Assembly (NCBI GenBank): GCA_020002185.1 | Contig: CM034543.1 | Location: 31,448,382-31,512,381, forward strand | Direction of reading: 5' to 3' | From: Paraescarpia echinospica | Taxonomy: Eukaryota; Annelida; Polychaeta; Sabellida; Siboglinidae | DNA length: 64,000 bases | Shown here: one piece after another, positions 50,363 through 62,019 of the stretch | How positions within the stretch are numbered: the first letter of the stretch is position 1 | How the letters are laid out: each line of letters begins with the position of its first letter | Position numbers and translations under genes: made by a program | The notes under the pieces: model-generated | What the model saw: the letters and a program-made list of their open reading frames with translations, nothing else | The model's database searches: none | What the model was told of the DNA's origin: nothing

Positions 50363-53267
50363 TTGACTGAAATTAACTGTATCTCATTGACTCGCCTTTT
50401 CCAGTTATAATTCTTCTCCCGTCGATATATACATTTCTCTCTCTCTCTCTCTCTCTGCGCCTCTAGCGCGGTAATAATTTTGCGCGATCTTCGAAATATG
50501 ATATAGAGTGAAACTATAGAAACCGTACACGTAATTACTCCTTACCTACCGCAGCTATTGCCGGTAGCTTGCTGCATGGTATGATTTCTTGTATCACGGT
50601 GAGTTATCTAGAAATTGTGTTTGCCACTATACGTTATTAGTGAATCAGTTACAAGAAACGTTTTCCCAAAAATGCATGTGTTGCGAGTTATATATTGACA
50701 TATTCTCGATACCAAAAATTATGTAGTGGCACGATTAGGTGTGTAAATTACGAATATGCATAATTACGTAACGTTCAGGATAGAATCAAGAAAATCTACA
50801 TCCACGATCGGAACATTTCCACATATTATAAGCTTCGATGTGTAATACACACAACATGTCAACACAACTCGTCTACATTATAGTTATCTCATGGGCGGAG
50901 CCGTGTCATTAGTTACAACGTCCCTTCTCCAACACGTATCATAATCAACCACCCATCGCCCTCTTGTGGTCTATTTAGTCCCACCTGGTGATATGTTTGT
51001 CCTGACGGAAAAGGTTTTCGAGAGACTCTCGCAAACATCACGGCTTTATTAATGTGACAATTATTCTCCAGCCCGTTATAATGGCGCAGCACCACATTGA
51101 AGCTAGTTACATGTTTATGTCATTGTTTAGCTGACATAACATTATAATCATTTATAAAACAACTCAGCACATCAGGTAGAAACCCGTTGTTTCCTGGACT
51201 CAGTGGCACAGCATGTTATCTCCGAGATCAACACAGAGTGATGATAATTCAGCGATTGTTATCTAAGTGCTCGGTAATGCTGGCTTTGAAAACGTACCAA
51301 ACAAAACGTGCAGGAAGGCAACTGCATCGTTTGCGGCGTTGATAAAGAAAGATACAGCGTTTTCATACCTCGCACGTTTTGTCTCACACACGTCACGTCT
51401 CACAAACGTCACACCTCGCATACGTTACAACTCACACAAGTCACACCTCACACACATCAAACTGGCTTCGTGACACATTTATATAATTGCGTGAACTGAG
51501 GTGAAGGGAATTCCGTGCGCTTTGAAACATTACCAAAAGGATTCGAACTAAGATTATCTCGATTGAGAGTTTGGTTGCCGATACTATTCCGATATACTGT
51601 CCACCTCTTGTTGTCGAAACAATTCTGATTCTCTCTTTGTACATAAGGGATACTTGAAGTACTGACACGAGCATATGCGGCAAATTTGCCACTCTAAATG
51701 TAAGCCGATGCGCACAAGTAGTATTGTGGTCTCTGAATGATAGAAAATTTAGGTCACGACAACCTAAAACAGCTCGAATAAGACATTTTGGTGTTGCTAT
51801 ATATATATATATATATATATACTAGTTTCATTACATAGGCGAAGTATATGGTAATAAAGATGTTCCCATTGTGATGCTGTCTGCGACATTATCGTAGTAT
51901 AAATGTAATGCTATGCTTCAGATTTGAGTAGAATGTTTCTGTTCGCGTATTTGTAGAAATGTGTTGCTAGAACAGTTTACCTGAGATTTTGACTTTATCC
52001 AATCTCAGTGACAAGATGGTGTACGTTTGAGGCGTGATGTGTGTGAAACATGACGTGTGTGAAGTGTGACGACTGCCGTGTGTGACATGTATAAGTTGTG
52101 TCATGTGCGGGACGTGACTTATGACGTGTGCGAAGTGTGAGGTATGACGTGAGAGTGACGTGTGTGATATATGACGTAAGAGGTGAGCGTATCTTTTTAT
52201 CTCAACGCCGCGGTCGATGCAGTTCTCTAGCTGCATTTTTGCTTGGTACATTTTGAAACGCAGCACAATTATGAATTACCGTGCAATAAGGTAATACTTG
52301 AATAATTGTTCGATTACCGGGTCACATCACCCTGTGAATGACTGAAGATCTCTAGCAGTCCCATTGAATACAGGAATCAACACTTTGCGACCTGCTATAT
52401 TGTGTTCTGGTTTTAAATGTCGACGTGGATCTGATATAATCAGTCATTATAAACAACGAGACACACATGTGACGAGCTCACGTAAGGTTCTGCACCTTCA
52501 CGTGAAAAAATAAATGTGAAAAAAAATTGGGACAGTTTCTCGAATACCTTTTCCACCAAGTCGAACATATATAATCAAATATGGACGTAATGGACCATAG
52601 ACAAATAACTGTATATAGCAGCAAGATGGATATAGGTGGCTGTACGTAACACATGTGGGAGATGCGAGGTTGAAACCCTTGACACGTCTCCTTTCTTGAG
52701 GTAAAGATCACGTAGACAATCCTACGCAATAGACGAGTTGTGATAGAAGGGTGTGAGCATGAGTAATCAATGTTTTGAATATCGGTCGGTCCAAAGTTCC
52801 GATCGTGAAAGTAGATGTTCTCGATTATCTCGTAGACGTTACATAAAACGTGCCTTATCTTAGAATGTCGGCATTTTACTAAATTAATTGATTAACAACA
52901 ACAAGACTTATTTTAGTGATTTCCGGAAATCTGTGGTCATATGTAATCAAAACACATCCATTTCTGGTGGAGAACCTTTTATTATCACTGATTCACTGAT
53001 CACATTTAGTGTCATACAATTTTTCAATACAGTTCAACGACTTACAGGAAATTACACCATGTAAGAAGTTACCGGTGATAGCTCATGTTTCCAAGATCAC
53101 ATAATATTATAATAAAATTATGGGGCTGAGTGAGCAATGAGAATCCACTAGAGAGAGTCAATCAAGTGATAACGTTCATTGACAATCAAGTAATAACATT
53201 CATTGCCTTGCTGTCATCTGTTGGCGTTATGGCGACCCTTGACGGAGCCACATGGTGAGCGCTGCCT

Positions 53268-53518
53268 CTACAAGCTCCTACATTTAACGCGCCCGTCTAT
53301 GTAGGCTGTGCACACGCCGCCGCGGTGACTTTCCACCATACATTGGCTCCAGCGCCCACTGCGCCAGGCGTGAGCTTCGCAGCCTCTGTCCCCTCTGCTT
53401 CTGCATCCAAACGGCATATACCGGAGATATCCCCTGACCCAGTAGTAGCAGGCAAATCCACGTCGGCCTCGACCCTTCGCGCCTCTGTATGTTGGCGCTG
53501 GGGGTGGTGGGGGTTTTG
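53268..53518 (-). CDS. Last exon of a second Pro/Arg-rich, Cys-rich secreted peptide gene (P3, partial)
   Basis: After an acceptor GTGTTTCAG the minus strand opens in phase 1 with K-P-P-P-P-P-A-P-T-Y, then R-G-A-K-G-R-G-R-R-G, then six Cys (exon residues 23, 38, 46, 59, 69, 79) and a TAG at 53268-53270, 82 residues in all. Shared with P1: A-C-Y-Y-W, G-C-R-x-R-G/S, R-G-C, G-R-W, M-V-E-S and K-C before the end. It has the Cys after W-S-Q that P1 lacks, and lacks the extra Cys of P1. Conserved intron-2 sequence follows upstream to about 54450, where LINEs and then the second gap intervene. The signal and propeptide exons were not found and may lie in the gap. A longer minus frame over the same bases is a shadow. 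Confidence 0.8.
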
Positions 53519-53519
53519 C

Positions 53520-53743
53520 TGAAACACGTGCAAGTTAGCATTTTGTAAAATAAAATACTGGTGTTCGTAAAATGATGTGATATGACATCTGCTTGAAATT
53601 AGATACGCCGTATAAATTATGCGTACGCGCGCTTAACCAAAATGTATTGGAGAACTGTCACGGTGTAAAAATAAAATATAGTTTTAAAATGATTCTTCTT
53701 TTACAATATACGTATATATATATATATAATTATATAAAATGTG

Positions 53744-53782
<39 letters not shown>

Positions 53783-54240
53783 GTGGGTGTATGACATATG
53801 CTGCTTAGATACGCCGTATAAATTAGGCGTATGCGTGCTTAACCAATTTTTCTTTAAACTATCAAGGTTTAAAAATAAAATAGAGTTTCAAAATGATTCC
53901 TCTTTTTCAATATACGTATGTATATATATATATATATATAATTATATAAAATGTGTATATTATATATATACATATATATATATATATATTATCAGCATAA
54001 AACATAAATACCTCTTATGGCACGAGCGACGTCAACTGTAAAGAATAAAACATATATACGTAAGTGACTTGACACAGCTGCTTACTCGCCTATATATAAA
54101 TCAGAGTAACTTGGTCATTAACACAAAGACAAAAACACGAACAGACGCACAAACATGCACACGTGTATATACGCAATAAATACGCAAACACACATACACA
54201 TAACCAATACTCACATGTTCACAGACAAACACATACAAAT
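53520..54240. other. Intron 2 sequence of P3 with (TA)n runs
   Basis: This matches 11800-12600: GATACGCCGTATAAA (here twice, 53600 and 53805), AAAATGATTC(T/C)TCTTTT, (TA)n, and CTCTTATGGCACGAGCGACGTCAACTGTAAAGAA. The unit 53590-53740 is tandemly repeated at 53800-53960. Confidence 0.75.
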
Positions 54241-54375
54241 ACTTTATTGTCTGTCCTAAAACAATACAGTTTAAAACAGAAAATTGTCTTCAGGCTCATC
54301 CGTTGACCATCCAGTTAATCAATTAGCTCTAAAAATACAGATTTCAAGACACACAACATTAGTGCAAGCTGATGT
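54240..54375 (-). mobile_element. Short LINE-like 3' end fragment in the P3 intron
   Basis: Foreign sequence beginning TTTATTGTCTGTCCTAAAAC (minus-strand ...AATAAA end) splits the CA-rich intron sequence, which resumes at about 54372. It is too short to classify. Confidence 0.45.
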
Positions 54376-54454
54376 ACACAAACACAAATATACTCCCAAA
54401 CAAACGCAAATACTTACCAAAAACACGAATACACACACCTACGCACACAAGATT

Positions 54455-55500
54455 TAATAAGATTGCCTCCCAGATAATTAACTCTAGATGGCAGTTGGAG
54501 AACGAAGCCTTTTGTCTTATTGAAAGTCCAACCCTTCTTATCTACGTTTATCCCGCCCATCTGAGTTATGTGTCGATTTTATTGATAAACATAAGCAGAT
54601 AATATGTTCCATTCATTTACAGTCCTTTGTAAAAATGAGAACTTTCTCATAAATATAATCTACATTGTTCCTTTAGTAATGTAACTTCAAGTCCTCTAGC
54701 CCTTCTATCTTTCTTAACTGAGAAATAATATATCTACCAATATTTTCATAACCATTCAATAGATTAGACACGTCTATCTGATCTCCTCTCTATCTCGTTG
54801 TCTCTAGTGTTGTTAAACCACATTCTCTTAGATGTATTTCGTAACTAAGATCCCTCAGTTTTTGTTTAATTTTACTTGTTCTCTTCTTTACGCTTTCTAG
54901 CATATCTATGTCCTCCTTGCGACATGGCCCATATGCTTGTGTACACTATTCTAAATAAGGCCTAACAATTGTTTTGTACCGCGGTATTATTAGTTCTTTT
55001 TCTTTAGACGTTTTATTTCGTCTAATTAATCCAAGCATTTGATTTTCCTTTGAAGGTGCAATTCCGCACTGCTCTGAAACCTTCATATCAGCACTAGTGG
55101 TTAACTCTAAGTCCTTTTCTTTTACAGGTATTTACATTTCCCCAACTGAACAACATTTGCCACTTTTCAGATCAATTGATCAACCTGTCAAGATAATCTT
55201 GTAAATGTTATATATATACGTCACGTTTAAACCTTCTAAACACTTTTGTATCATCTGCAAATTTCATCACCTTACATGCTATATCATCGACGAAATCGTG
55301 GATATATGTATTAAAAATGATATAGGTCCCTGTATTGACTCCTGTGGTCCCCACTCAAAACTGATCTTCAGTTTGAAGTCTCCCCATCAACTACTACATG
55401 TTGTTTTCTGTAAATCAGCCATTTTTCTATCCAGTTAATTGTACCATTTCCTATGCCATGGTCCTTTAGTTTAAGCAGTAATCTTTGATTTGGTACTTTG
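54455..55500 (-). mobile_element. CR1/L2-like LINE remnant running into the gap
   Basis: The minus strand reads K-V-P-N-Q-R-L-L-L-K-L, N-W-I-E-K-W-L-I-Y-R-K-Q-H-V-V-V-D-G-E, a decayed G-P-Q-x-S-I-x-G-P motif, and K-V-M-K-F-A-D-D-T-K with an intact F-A-D-D (55250-55261). Then, in other frames, R-R-S-D, F-S-V-K-x-x-R-R-A-R-G and E-V-T-L-L-K-E-Q-C-R-L. Several frameshifts are present. It lies within the intron of P3. Confidence 0.8.
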
Positions 55501-56500
55501 NNNNNNNNNNNNNNNNNNNNNNNNNNNNNNNNNNNNNNNNNNNNNNNNNNNNNNNNNNNNNNNNNNNNNNNNNNNNNNNNNNNNNNNNNNNNNNNNNNNN
55601 NNNNNNNNNNNNNNNNNNNNNNNNNNNNNNNNNNNNNNNNNNNNNNNNNNNNNNNNNNNNNNNNNNNNNNNNNNNNNNNNNNNNNNNNNNNNNNNNNNNN
55701 NNNNNNNNNNNNNNNNNNNNNNNNNNNNNNNNNNNNNNNNNNNNNNNNNNNNNNNNNNNNNNNNNNNNNNNNNNNNNNNNNNNNNNNNNNNNNNNNNNNN
55801 NNNNNNNNNNNNNNNNNNNNNNNNNNNNNNNNNNNNNNNNNNNNNNNNNNNNNNNNNNNNNNNNNNNNNNNNNNNNNNNNNNNNNNNNNNNNNNNNNNNN
55901 NNNNNNNNNNNNNNNNNNNNNNNNNNNNNNNNNNNNNNNNNNNNNNNNNNNNNNNNNNNNNNNNNNNNNNNNNNNNNNNNNNNNNNNNNNNNNNNNNNNN
56001 NNNNNNNNNNNNNNNNNNNNNNNNNNNNNNNNNNNNNNNNNNNNNNNNNNNNNNNNNNNNNNNNNNNNNNNNNNNNNNNNNNNNNNNNNNNNNNNNNNNN
56101 NNNNNNNNNNNNNNNNNNNNNNNNNNNNNNNNNNNNNNNNNNNNNNNNNNNNNNNNNNNNNNNNNNNNNNNNNNNNNNNNNNNNNNNNNNNNNNNNNNNN
56201 NNNNNNNNNNNNNNNNNNNNNNNNNNNNNNNNNNNNNNNNNNNNNNNNNNNNNNNNNNNNNNNNNNNNNNNNNNNNNNNNNNNNNNNNNNNNNNNNNNNN
56301 NNNNNNNNNNNNNNNNNNNNNNNNNNNNNNNNNNNNNNNNNNNNNNNNNNNNNNNNNNNNNNNNNNNNNNNNNNNNNNNNNNNNNNNNNNNNNNNNNNNN
56401 NNNNNNNNNNNNNNNNNNNNNNNNNNNNNNNNNNNNNNNNNNNNNNNNNNNNNNNNNNNNNNNNNNNNNNNNNNNNNNNNNNNNNNNNNNNNNNNNNNNN
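55501..56500. other. Assembly gap, exactly 1000 N
   Basis: A LINE is on its left and a tandem repeat on its right. The open frames drawn across it are meaningless. Confidence 0.99.
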
Positions 56501-56842
56501 CTGTCAGAGTCCCAACCTTCCGTCTATATGTTATATGTGTATGGGGAAGACTGGACACTGTCAGAGTCCCAACCTTCTGTCTATATATTATATGTGTACA
56601 CTGTCAGAGTCCCAAACTTCCGTCTATATGTTATATGTGTATGGGGGTGACTGGACACTGTCAGAGTCCCAACCTTCTGTCTATATGTTATATGTGTATG
56701 AGGGTGATTAAACCCTTTCAGAGTCCCAACCTTCCTTCTCTATGTTATATGTGTATGGGGTGACTGGACCCTGTCAGAGTCCCAACCTTCCGTCTATATG
56801 TTATATGTGTATGGGGTTGACTGGACACTGTCAGAGTCCCAA
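56501..56842. repeat. ~60-base tandem repeat, about 6 copies
   Basis: CTGTCAGAGTCCCAACCTTC(C/T)GTCTATATGTTATATGTGTATGGGG.GACTGGACA, starting in the gap. Confidence 0.95.
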
Positions 56843-59375
56843 AACAGTAGAGTGAGTAGACAGAGGGCAGTAGGTAGTAGACAGTGGAGTGAGTAGACAG
56901 TGGGCAGTAGGTAGTAGACAGTGGAGTGAGTAGACAGTGGGCAGTAGGTAGTAGACAGTGGAGTGAGTAGACAGTGGGCAGTAGGCAGTAGACAGTGGAG
57001 TGAGTAGACAGAAGGTAGTAGACCGTAGACAGTGGAGTGAATGGACAGTGGGCAGTAGGTAGTAGACAGTGGAGTATGCAGACAGTAGGTAGTAGACAGT
57101 GGAGAGAGTAGACAGTGGGCAGTAGGTAGTAGACAGTGGAGTCAGTAGACAGTGGGCAGTAGACAGTGGAGTTAGCAGACAGTAGGTAGTAGACAGTAGA
57201 GTGAGTAGACAGTGGGCAGTAGGCAGTAGACAGTGGAGTGAGTAGACAGCGGGCAGTAGACAGTGGAGTGAGTGGACAGTGGGCAGTAGGTAGTAGGCAG
57301 TGGAGTGAGTAGACAGTGGGTAGTAGGTAGTAGACAGTGGAGTGAGTAGACAGTGGGCAGTAGGCAGTAGACAGTGGAGTGAATAGACAGTGGGCAGTAG
57401 GCAGTAGACAGTGGAGTGAGTGGACAGTGGGCAGTAGGTAGTAGACAGTGGGCAGTAGGTAGTAGGCAGTGGAGTGAGTAGACAGTGGGTAGTAGGTATT
57501 AGACAGTGGATTGAGTAGACAGTGGGCAGTAGGCAGTAGACAGTAGACAGTGGAATGGGTAGACAGTGGGCAGTAGGTAGTAGACAGTGGAGTGAGTGGA
57601 CAGTGGGCAGTAGGTAGTAGACAGTGGACTGAGTAGACAGTGGGCAGTAGGTAGTAGACAGTGGAGTGAGTAGACAGTGGGCAGTAAGTAGTAGACAGTG
57701 GAGTGAGTAGACAGTGGGCAGTAGACAGTGGAGTGAGTAGACAGTGAGCAGTAGACAGTAGACAGTGGAGTGAGTAGACAGTGGGCAGTAGGTAGTAGAC
57801 AGTGGAGTGAGCGGACAGTAGGTAGAAGACAGTGGAGTGAGTAGAAAGTGGACAGTAGACAGTGGAGTGAGTAGACAGTAGACAGTGGAGTGAGTGGACA
57901 GTGGGCAGTAGGTAGTAGACAGTGGGCAGTAGGCAGTAGGTAGTAGACATAGGAGTGAGTAGACAGTGGGCAGTAGATAGTGGAGTGAGTGGACAGTGGG
58001 CAGTAGAGTTAGTAGACAGTGGGCAGTAGGCAGTAGACAGTGGGCAGTAGGTAGTAGACAGTGGAGTGAGTAGACAGTGGGCAGTAGGTAGTAGGCAGTG
58101 GAGTGAGTAGACAGTGGAGTGAGTGGACAGTGGGCAGTAGGTAGTTGACAGTAGAGTGAGTAGACAGTGGGCAGTAGGCAGTAGACAGTGGAGTGAGTAG
58201 ACATTGGGCAGTAGGTAGTAGACAGTGGGTAGTAGTTAGTAGACAGTGGAGTGAGTGTGCAGTGGACAGTAGGTAGTAGACAGCAGAGTGAGTAGACAGT
58301 GGGCAGTAGGCAGTAGACAGTGGAGTGAGTAGACAGTGGGTAGTAGGTAGTAGGCAGTGGAGTGAGTGGACAGTGGGCAGTAGGTAGTAGACAGTGGAGT
58401 GAGTAGACAGTGGGCAGTAGGTAGTAGGCAGTGGAGTGAGTAGACAGTGGGTAGTAGGTAGTAGACAATGGAGTAAGTGGACAGTGGACAGTAGGTAGTA
58501 GACAGTGGAGTGAGTAGACAGAGGGCAGTAGGTAGTAGACAGTGGAGTGAGTAGACAGTAGGTAGTAGACAGTGGAGTGAGTAGACAGTGGAGTGAGTGG
58601 ACAGTGGGTAGTAGGTAGTAGACAGTAGAGTGAGTAGACTGGGAAGTAGACTGAGGACTGAGTAGACAGTGGGCAGTAGGTAGTAGACAGTGGAGTGAGT
58701 AGACAGTGGGCAGTGGAGTGAGTAGACAGTGGGTAGTAGGTAGTAGACAGTGGGCAGTAGACAGTAGAGTGAGTAGACAGTGGACAGTGGGAAGTAGACA
58801 GTAGAGTGAGTAGACAGTGGGCAGTAGGCAGTAGACAGTGGAGTGAGTAGACAGTGGGTAGTAGGTCGTAGACAGTAGAGTGAGTAGACAGTGGACAGTA
58901 GACAGTAGAGTGAGTAGACAGTGGACAGTGGGAAGTAGACAGTGGGGCAGTAGAGCAGTAGACAGTGGGAATGAGTATAGACAGTGGGCAGTGAGTAGTA
59001 GACATGAGCAGTAGAAAGTAGAGCAGTGGAGTGCAGAGTGGGCAGCTGACCCAGTAGACAGTGGAGTGAGTGGACAGAAATTGGAAGTGAAGTAGACAGT
59101 GGAGTGAGTAGACAGCAGGTAGTAAGTGAAAGTGGAGCAGTGGGAGTGGTGGGGCAGTGGGCAGTGGAAGTGAAAGTAGACAGTGGAGTGAGTAGACAGT
59201 AGGTAGTAGACAGTGGAGTGAGTGGACAGTGGGCAGTAGGTAGTAGACAGTGGAGTGAGTAGAAAGTGGGCAGTAGGTAGTAGACAGTGGAGTGAGTGGA
59301 CAGTGGGCAGTAGGTAGTAGGCAGTGGAGTGAGTAGACAGTGGCCCGTAGGTAGTAGACAGTGGAGTGAGTGATG
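56843..59375. repeat. ~2.5 kb minisatellite of GTAGACAGTGGAGTGAGTAGACAGTGGGCAGTAG units
   Basis: Short blocks (GTAGACAGTGGA, GTGAGTAGACAGTGG, GCAGTAGGTA) are reshuffled into a long array. The minus strand stays open for 858 codons only because the blocks contain no reverse-complement stops. The product would be a Thr/Leu/Ser/Pro/Tyr-only repeat, so it is not called a gene. Confidence 0.95.
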
Positions 59376-60240
59376 TCTGTCAGGGTAGAGTAGACAACTA
59401 CCATCACTAGCTTGTGAGGATGTATGTCAGGGTAGTGTAGTCAACTACCATCACTAGTTTGTGAGGATGTTTGTCAGAGTAGTGTAGTCAACTACCATCA
59501 CTAGCTTGTGAGAATGTCTGTCAGGGTAGTGTAGTCAACTACCACCACTAGCTTGTGAGGATGTCTGTCAGGGTAGTGTAGTCTACTACCACCACTAGCT
59601 TGTGAGGATGTCTGTCAGGGTAGTGTAGTCTACTACCATCACTAGCTTGTGAGGGTGTCTGTCAGGGTAGTGTAGTCAACTACCACCACTAGCTTATGAG
59701 TATGTCTGCCAGGGTAGTGTAGTCAACTACCACCACTAGCTTGTGAGGATGTCTGCCAGGGTAGTGTAGTCAACTACCACCACTAGCTTGTGAGGATGTC
59801 TGCCAGGTTAGTGTAGTCAACTACCACCACTAGCTTGTGGGGATGTCTGCCAGGGTAATGTAGTCAACTATCACCACTAGCTTGTGAGGATGTCTGCCAG
59901 GATAGTGTAGTCAACTACCACCACTAGCTTGTGAGGATGTATGTCAGGGTAGTGTAGTCAACTTACCACCACTAGCTTGTGAGGATGTCTGTCAGGGTAG
60001 TGTAGTCAACTACCACCACTAGCTTGTGAGGATGTCTGCCAGGGTAGTGTAGTCAACTACCACCACTAGCTTGTGAGGATGTCTGTCAAGGTAGTGTAGG
60101 CAACTTACCACCACTAGCTTGTGTGGATGTCTGTCGGGGTAGTGTAGTCAACTTACCACCACTAGCTTGTGATGATGTCTGTCAGGGTAGTGTAGTCAAC
60201 GAACACCACTAGCTTGTGTGGATGTCTGTCAGGGTAGTGT
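59376..60240. repeat. 47-base tandem repeat, about 18 copies
   Basis: The unit GGTAGTGTAGTCAACTACCACCACTAGCTTGTGAGGATGTCTGTCAG carries a short GTAGT-CA-ACTAC palindrome. Variants add one T (AACTTACC). Confidence 0.95.
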
Positions 60241-60505
60241 AATAGTTCGGTCGGTGGGATAGGCGTGTACCACGATCCATTGCTTCCTCTTCTTAAGAAC
60301 GGAGACACGAGGCTGATGTCGTCATCGAAGTCATCGGCGTCGTGGCTGATAGGTGGTGGTGGTGGTGGTGGTAGTGATGGTGGAGTGATTGGGCGAGGGG
60401 GGTCACTCCGTGATATGGGAGCGATCGAGCATACCGGCTTTGCTGCTGCTGCTGCTGCTGACAGGGCCGTTCATGTAGGCAGTTGGATCTTCAGTACTCT
60501 ATGAA
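60162..60505 (-). pseudogene. Unrecognised exon, inverted relative of the 61.6 kb coding exon
   Basis: The minus strand begins F-H-R-V-L-K-I-Q-L-P-T, then a TGA at 60471-60473. It continues open with an Ala run, K-P-V-C-S-I-A-P-I-S-R, a Pro run, D-D-F-D-D-D-I-S-L-V-S-P-F-L, W-Y-T-P-I-P-P-T-E-L-L-H-Y, and ends in the 47-base repeat (stop at 60162-60164). It aligns with the plus-strand protein at 61540-61926 (I-Q-L-P-T; C-V-V-A-P-S-I-R; D-D-D-D-I; W-R-T-I-T-P-P-E-L-Y). The stop makes it a probable pseudogene, unless the region before it is intronic. Confidence 0.55.
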
Positions 60506-60509
60506 ATAA

Positions 60510-61560
60510 ACCACAATACATGTACGCGTGCGTGCTTACAACACTTTTCAAAATAAGGCGCATGCGCACTTAACACATACTGCCTAGTCTATCGTTATTC
60601 TACAACATAACGCGCATGCGCACTTCAAAATAATACCGTTATCTTATTCAATTATCAGCGTGCATACTTCATTCATCCCAGGCATTTTGTGTCCACAACA
60701 CCACGGTAAGACAGTAACTGCATTTTATTTAAACAGTGCATGCACGTTTTTACTACAGTAGTACGCAACATACCGTTTAAATAGCATGTATTACCGTTTA
60801 AACATGCATGCATTTTATTTAAACAATGCATTCACGTTTTTACTACAGTAGTACGCAACATACCGTTTAAATTGCATGTATTACCGTTTAAACACGCATG
60901 CATTTTATTTAAACAATTGTAAGTGCATGCACGTTTTTACTACAGTTGTTGTAAGTACGCAACATAAATTGCATGTATTTTACCGTTTAAACAGTAACTA
61001 CATGCATGCATTTTATTTAAACAACATACCGTTTAAATAGCATGTATTTTACCGTTTAAACATGCATGCATTTTATTTAAACAATGCATGCACGTTTTTA
61101 CTACAGTTGTTGTAAGTACGCAACATACCGTTTAAATTGCATGTATTACCGTTTAAACATGCATGCATTTTATTTAAACAATTGTAAGTACGCGTACATA
61201 CATGCACGTTTTTACTACAGTTTTCATGCATTCATGCATTTTATTTTACCGTTTAAACAGTCTCATTTTATTTTTACTACAACGCATGCATGCATGCATT
61301 TTACGGTTTAATGTCTCATTTTATGTCATCATTTTATTTTATTTCACAACCTTATTTTACTATTTAAACAATGCATGGTTCTCATCCTTTGTTTAAAATG
61401 TATTGTTTTTTTTATTTCATACGCATGCATTTTATTTTACCAGCATGCATTTTATTTATAAGCGCGTGTATATCTCTCATTTTACTATATTTAATGTCTC
61501 ATTCATCGTTTAAACATTTCATTTTATTTGATCGTTTAAATGGTCCTTTGTTTATTATTT
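60510..61560. repeat. Palindrome-rich array of GTTTAAAC / GCATGCAT / ACAGTAGTACGCAACATACC units
   Basis: Units such as CATGCATTTTATTTAAACAATGCATGCACGTTTTTACTACAGTAGTACGCAACATACCGTTTAAAT repeat irregularly to about 61250. They then degrade into CATTTTATTTTAC-rich sequence. No gene. Confidence 0.85.
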
Positions 61561-61926
61561 CATAGACCGATCCAACTGCCTACAAGCGGCGTATCGACCA
61601 CCACGTATAGGTCAATCCAACTGCCCGACGTGTCGACGACGTCGACCCAGGCAACATGTGTGGTCGCGCCATCCATCCGCACGTTGCCGTCTCCTAACGT
61701 CACGCCTGACAGCTCTGACGACGATGACATCGTCCCCGATCTGGCACGGGTATTTCTCGTCAAACAGGACAATGGACTATGGAGAACAATCACGCCTCCC
61801 GAGCTGTATCGTCGGGAAGGCTTCGGTTCCCCGCCGGACGAGAGCACCGTTGACCGCGGCCGAATGCTCGCCTATCAGCAACCCGTTGGCCGCGATGATC
61901 GAACGCTCGCCTCCTATCATCAATAA
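61540..61926 (+). CDS. Unrecognised protein, probable 3' coding exon
   Basis: The frame is open to TAA at 61924-61926, which overlaps AATAAA (61923-61928). A polypyrimidine-rich TTTATTATTTCATAG ends at about 61563 and could be a 3' splice site, but the preceding bases are also in frame and conserved in the inverted relative, so the exon start is uncertain. The protein has two I-Q-L-P repeats, a Thr/Ser-rich part, C-V-V-A-P-S-I-R, an acidic D-S-S-D-D-D-D-I, R-V-F-L-V-K-Q-D-N-G-L-W-R-T-I-T-P-P-E-L-Y-R-R, and a polar tail. It is GC-richer than its surroundings. No signal peptide or membrane segment is present. I do not recognise the family. Confidence 0.55.
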   Translation: MVLCLLFHRPIQLPTSGVSTTTYRSIQLPDVSTTSTQATCVVAPSIRTLPSPNVTPDSSDDDDIVPDLARVFLVKQDNGLWRTITPPELYRREGFGSPPDESTVDRGRMLAYQQPVGRDDRTLASYHQ

Positions 61927-62019
61927 AATATTTCAGTCACTACTCACGTTTTCACGCGTCTGATTCCAATGCATAAACACCCTACTGAACGTTAGTGTAT
62001 TTATGCATTTGATTGTCAT

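Larger units (their letters stand above)
41333..53127. repeat. Copy B of the ~11.9 kb duplicated block
   Basis: This is the counterpart of 20658-32545. Past 53127 the sequence stays homologous to copy 0 (11340 onward). The original block therefore extended further right than copy A shows, and A is cut by the gap. Confidence 0.97.

Noticed and set aside
55368..56763. Long open frames across the second gap
   Set aside because: They are made mostly of N and carry no information beyond their edges.
59376..60240. Regular 47-base repeats considered as a CRISPR array
   Set aside because: The whole unit repeats without unique spacers and the context is a eukaryotic satellite. The 62/63-base array at 40.6 kb fails for the same reason.
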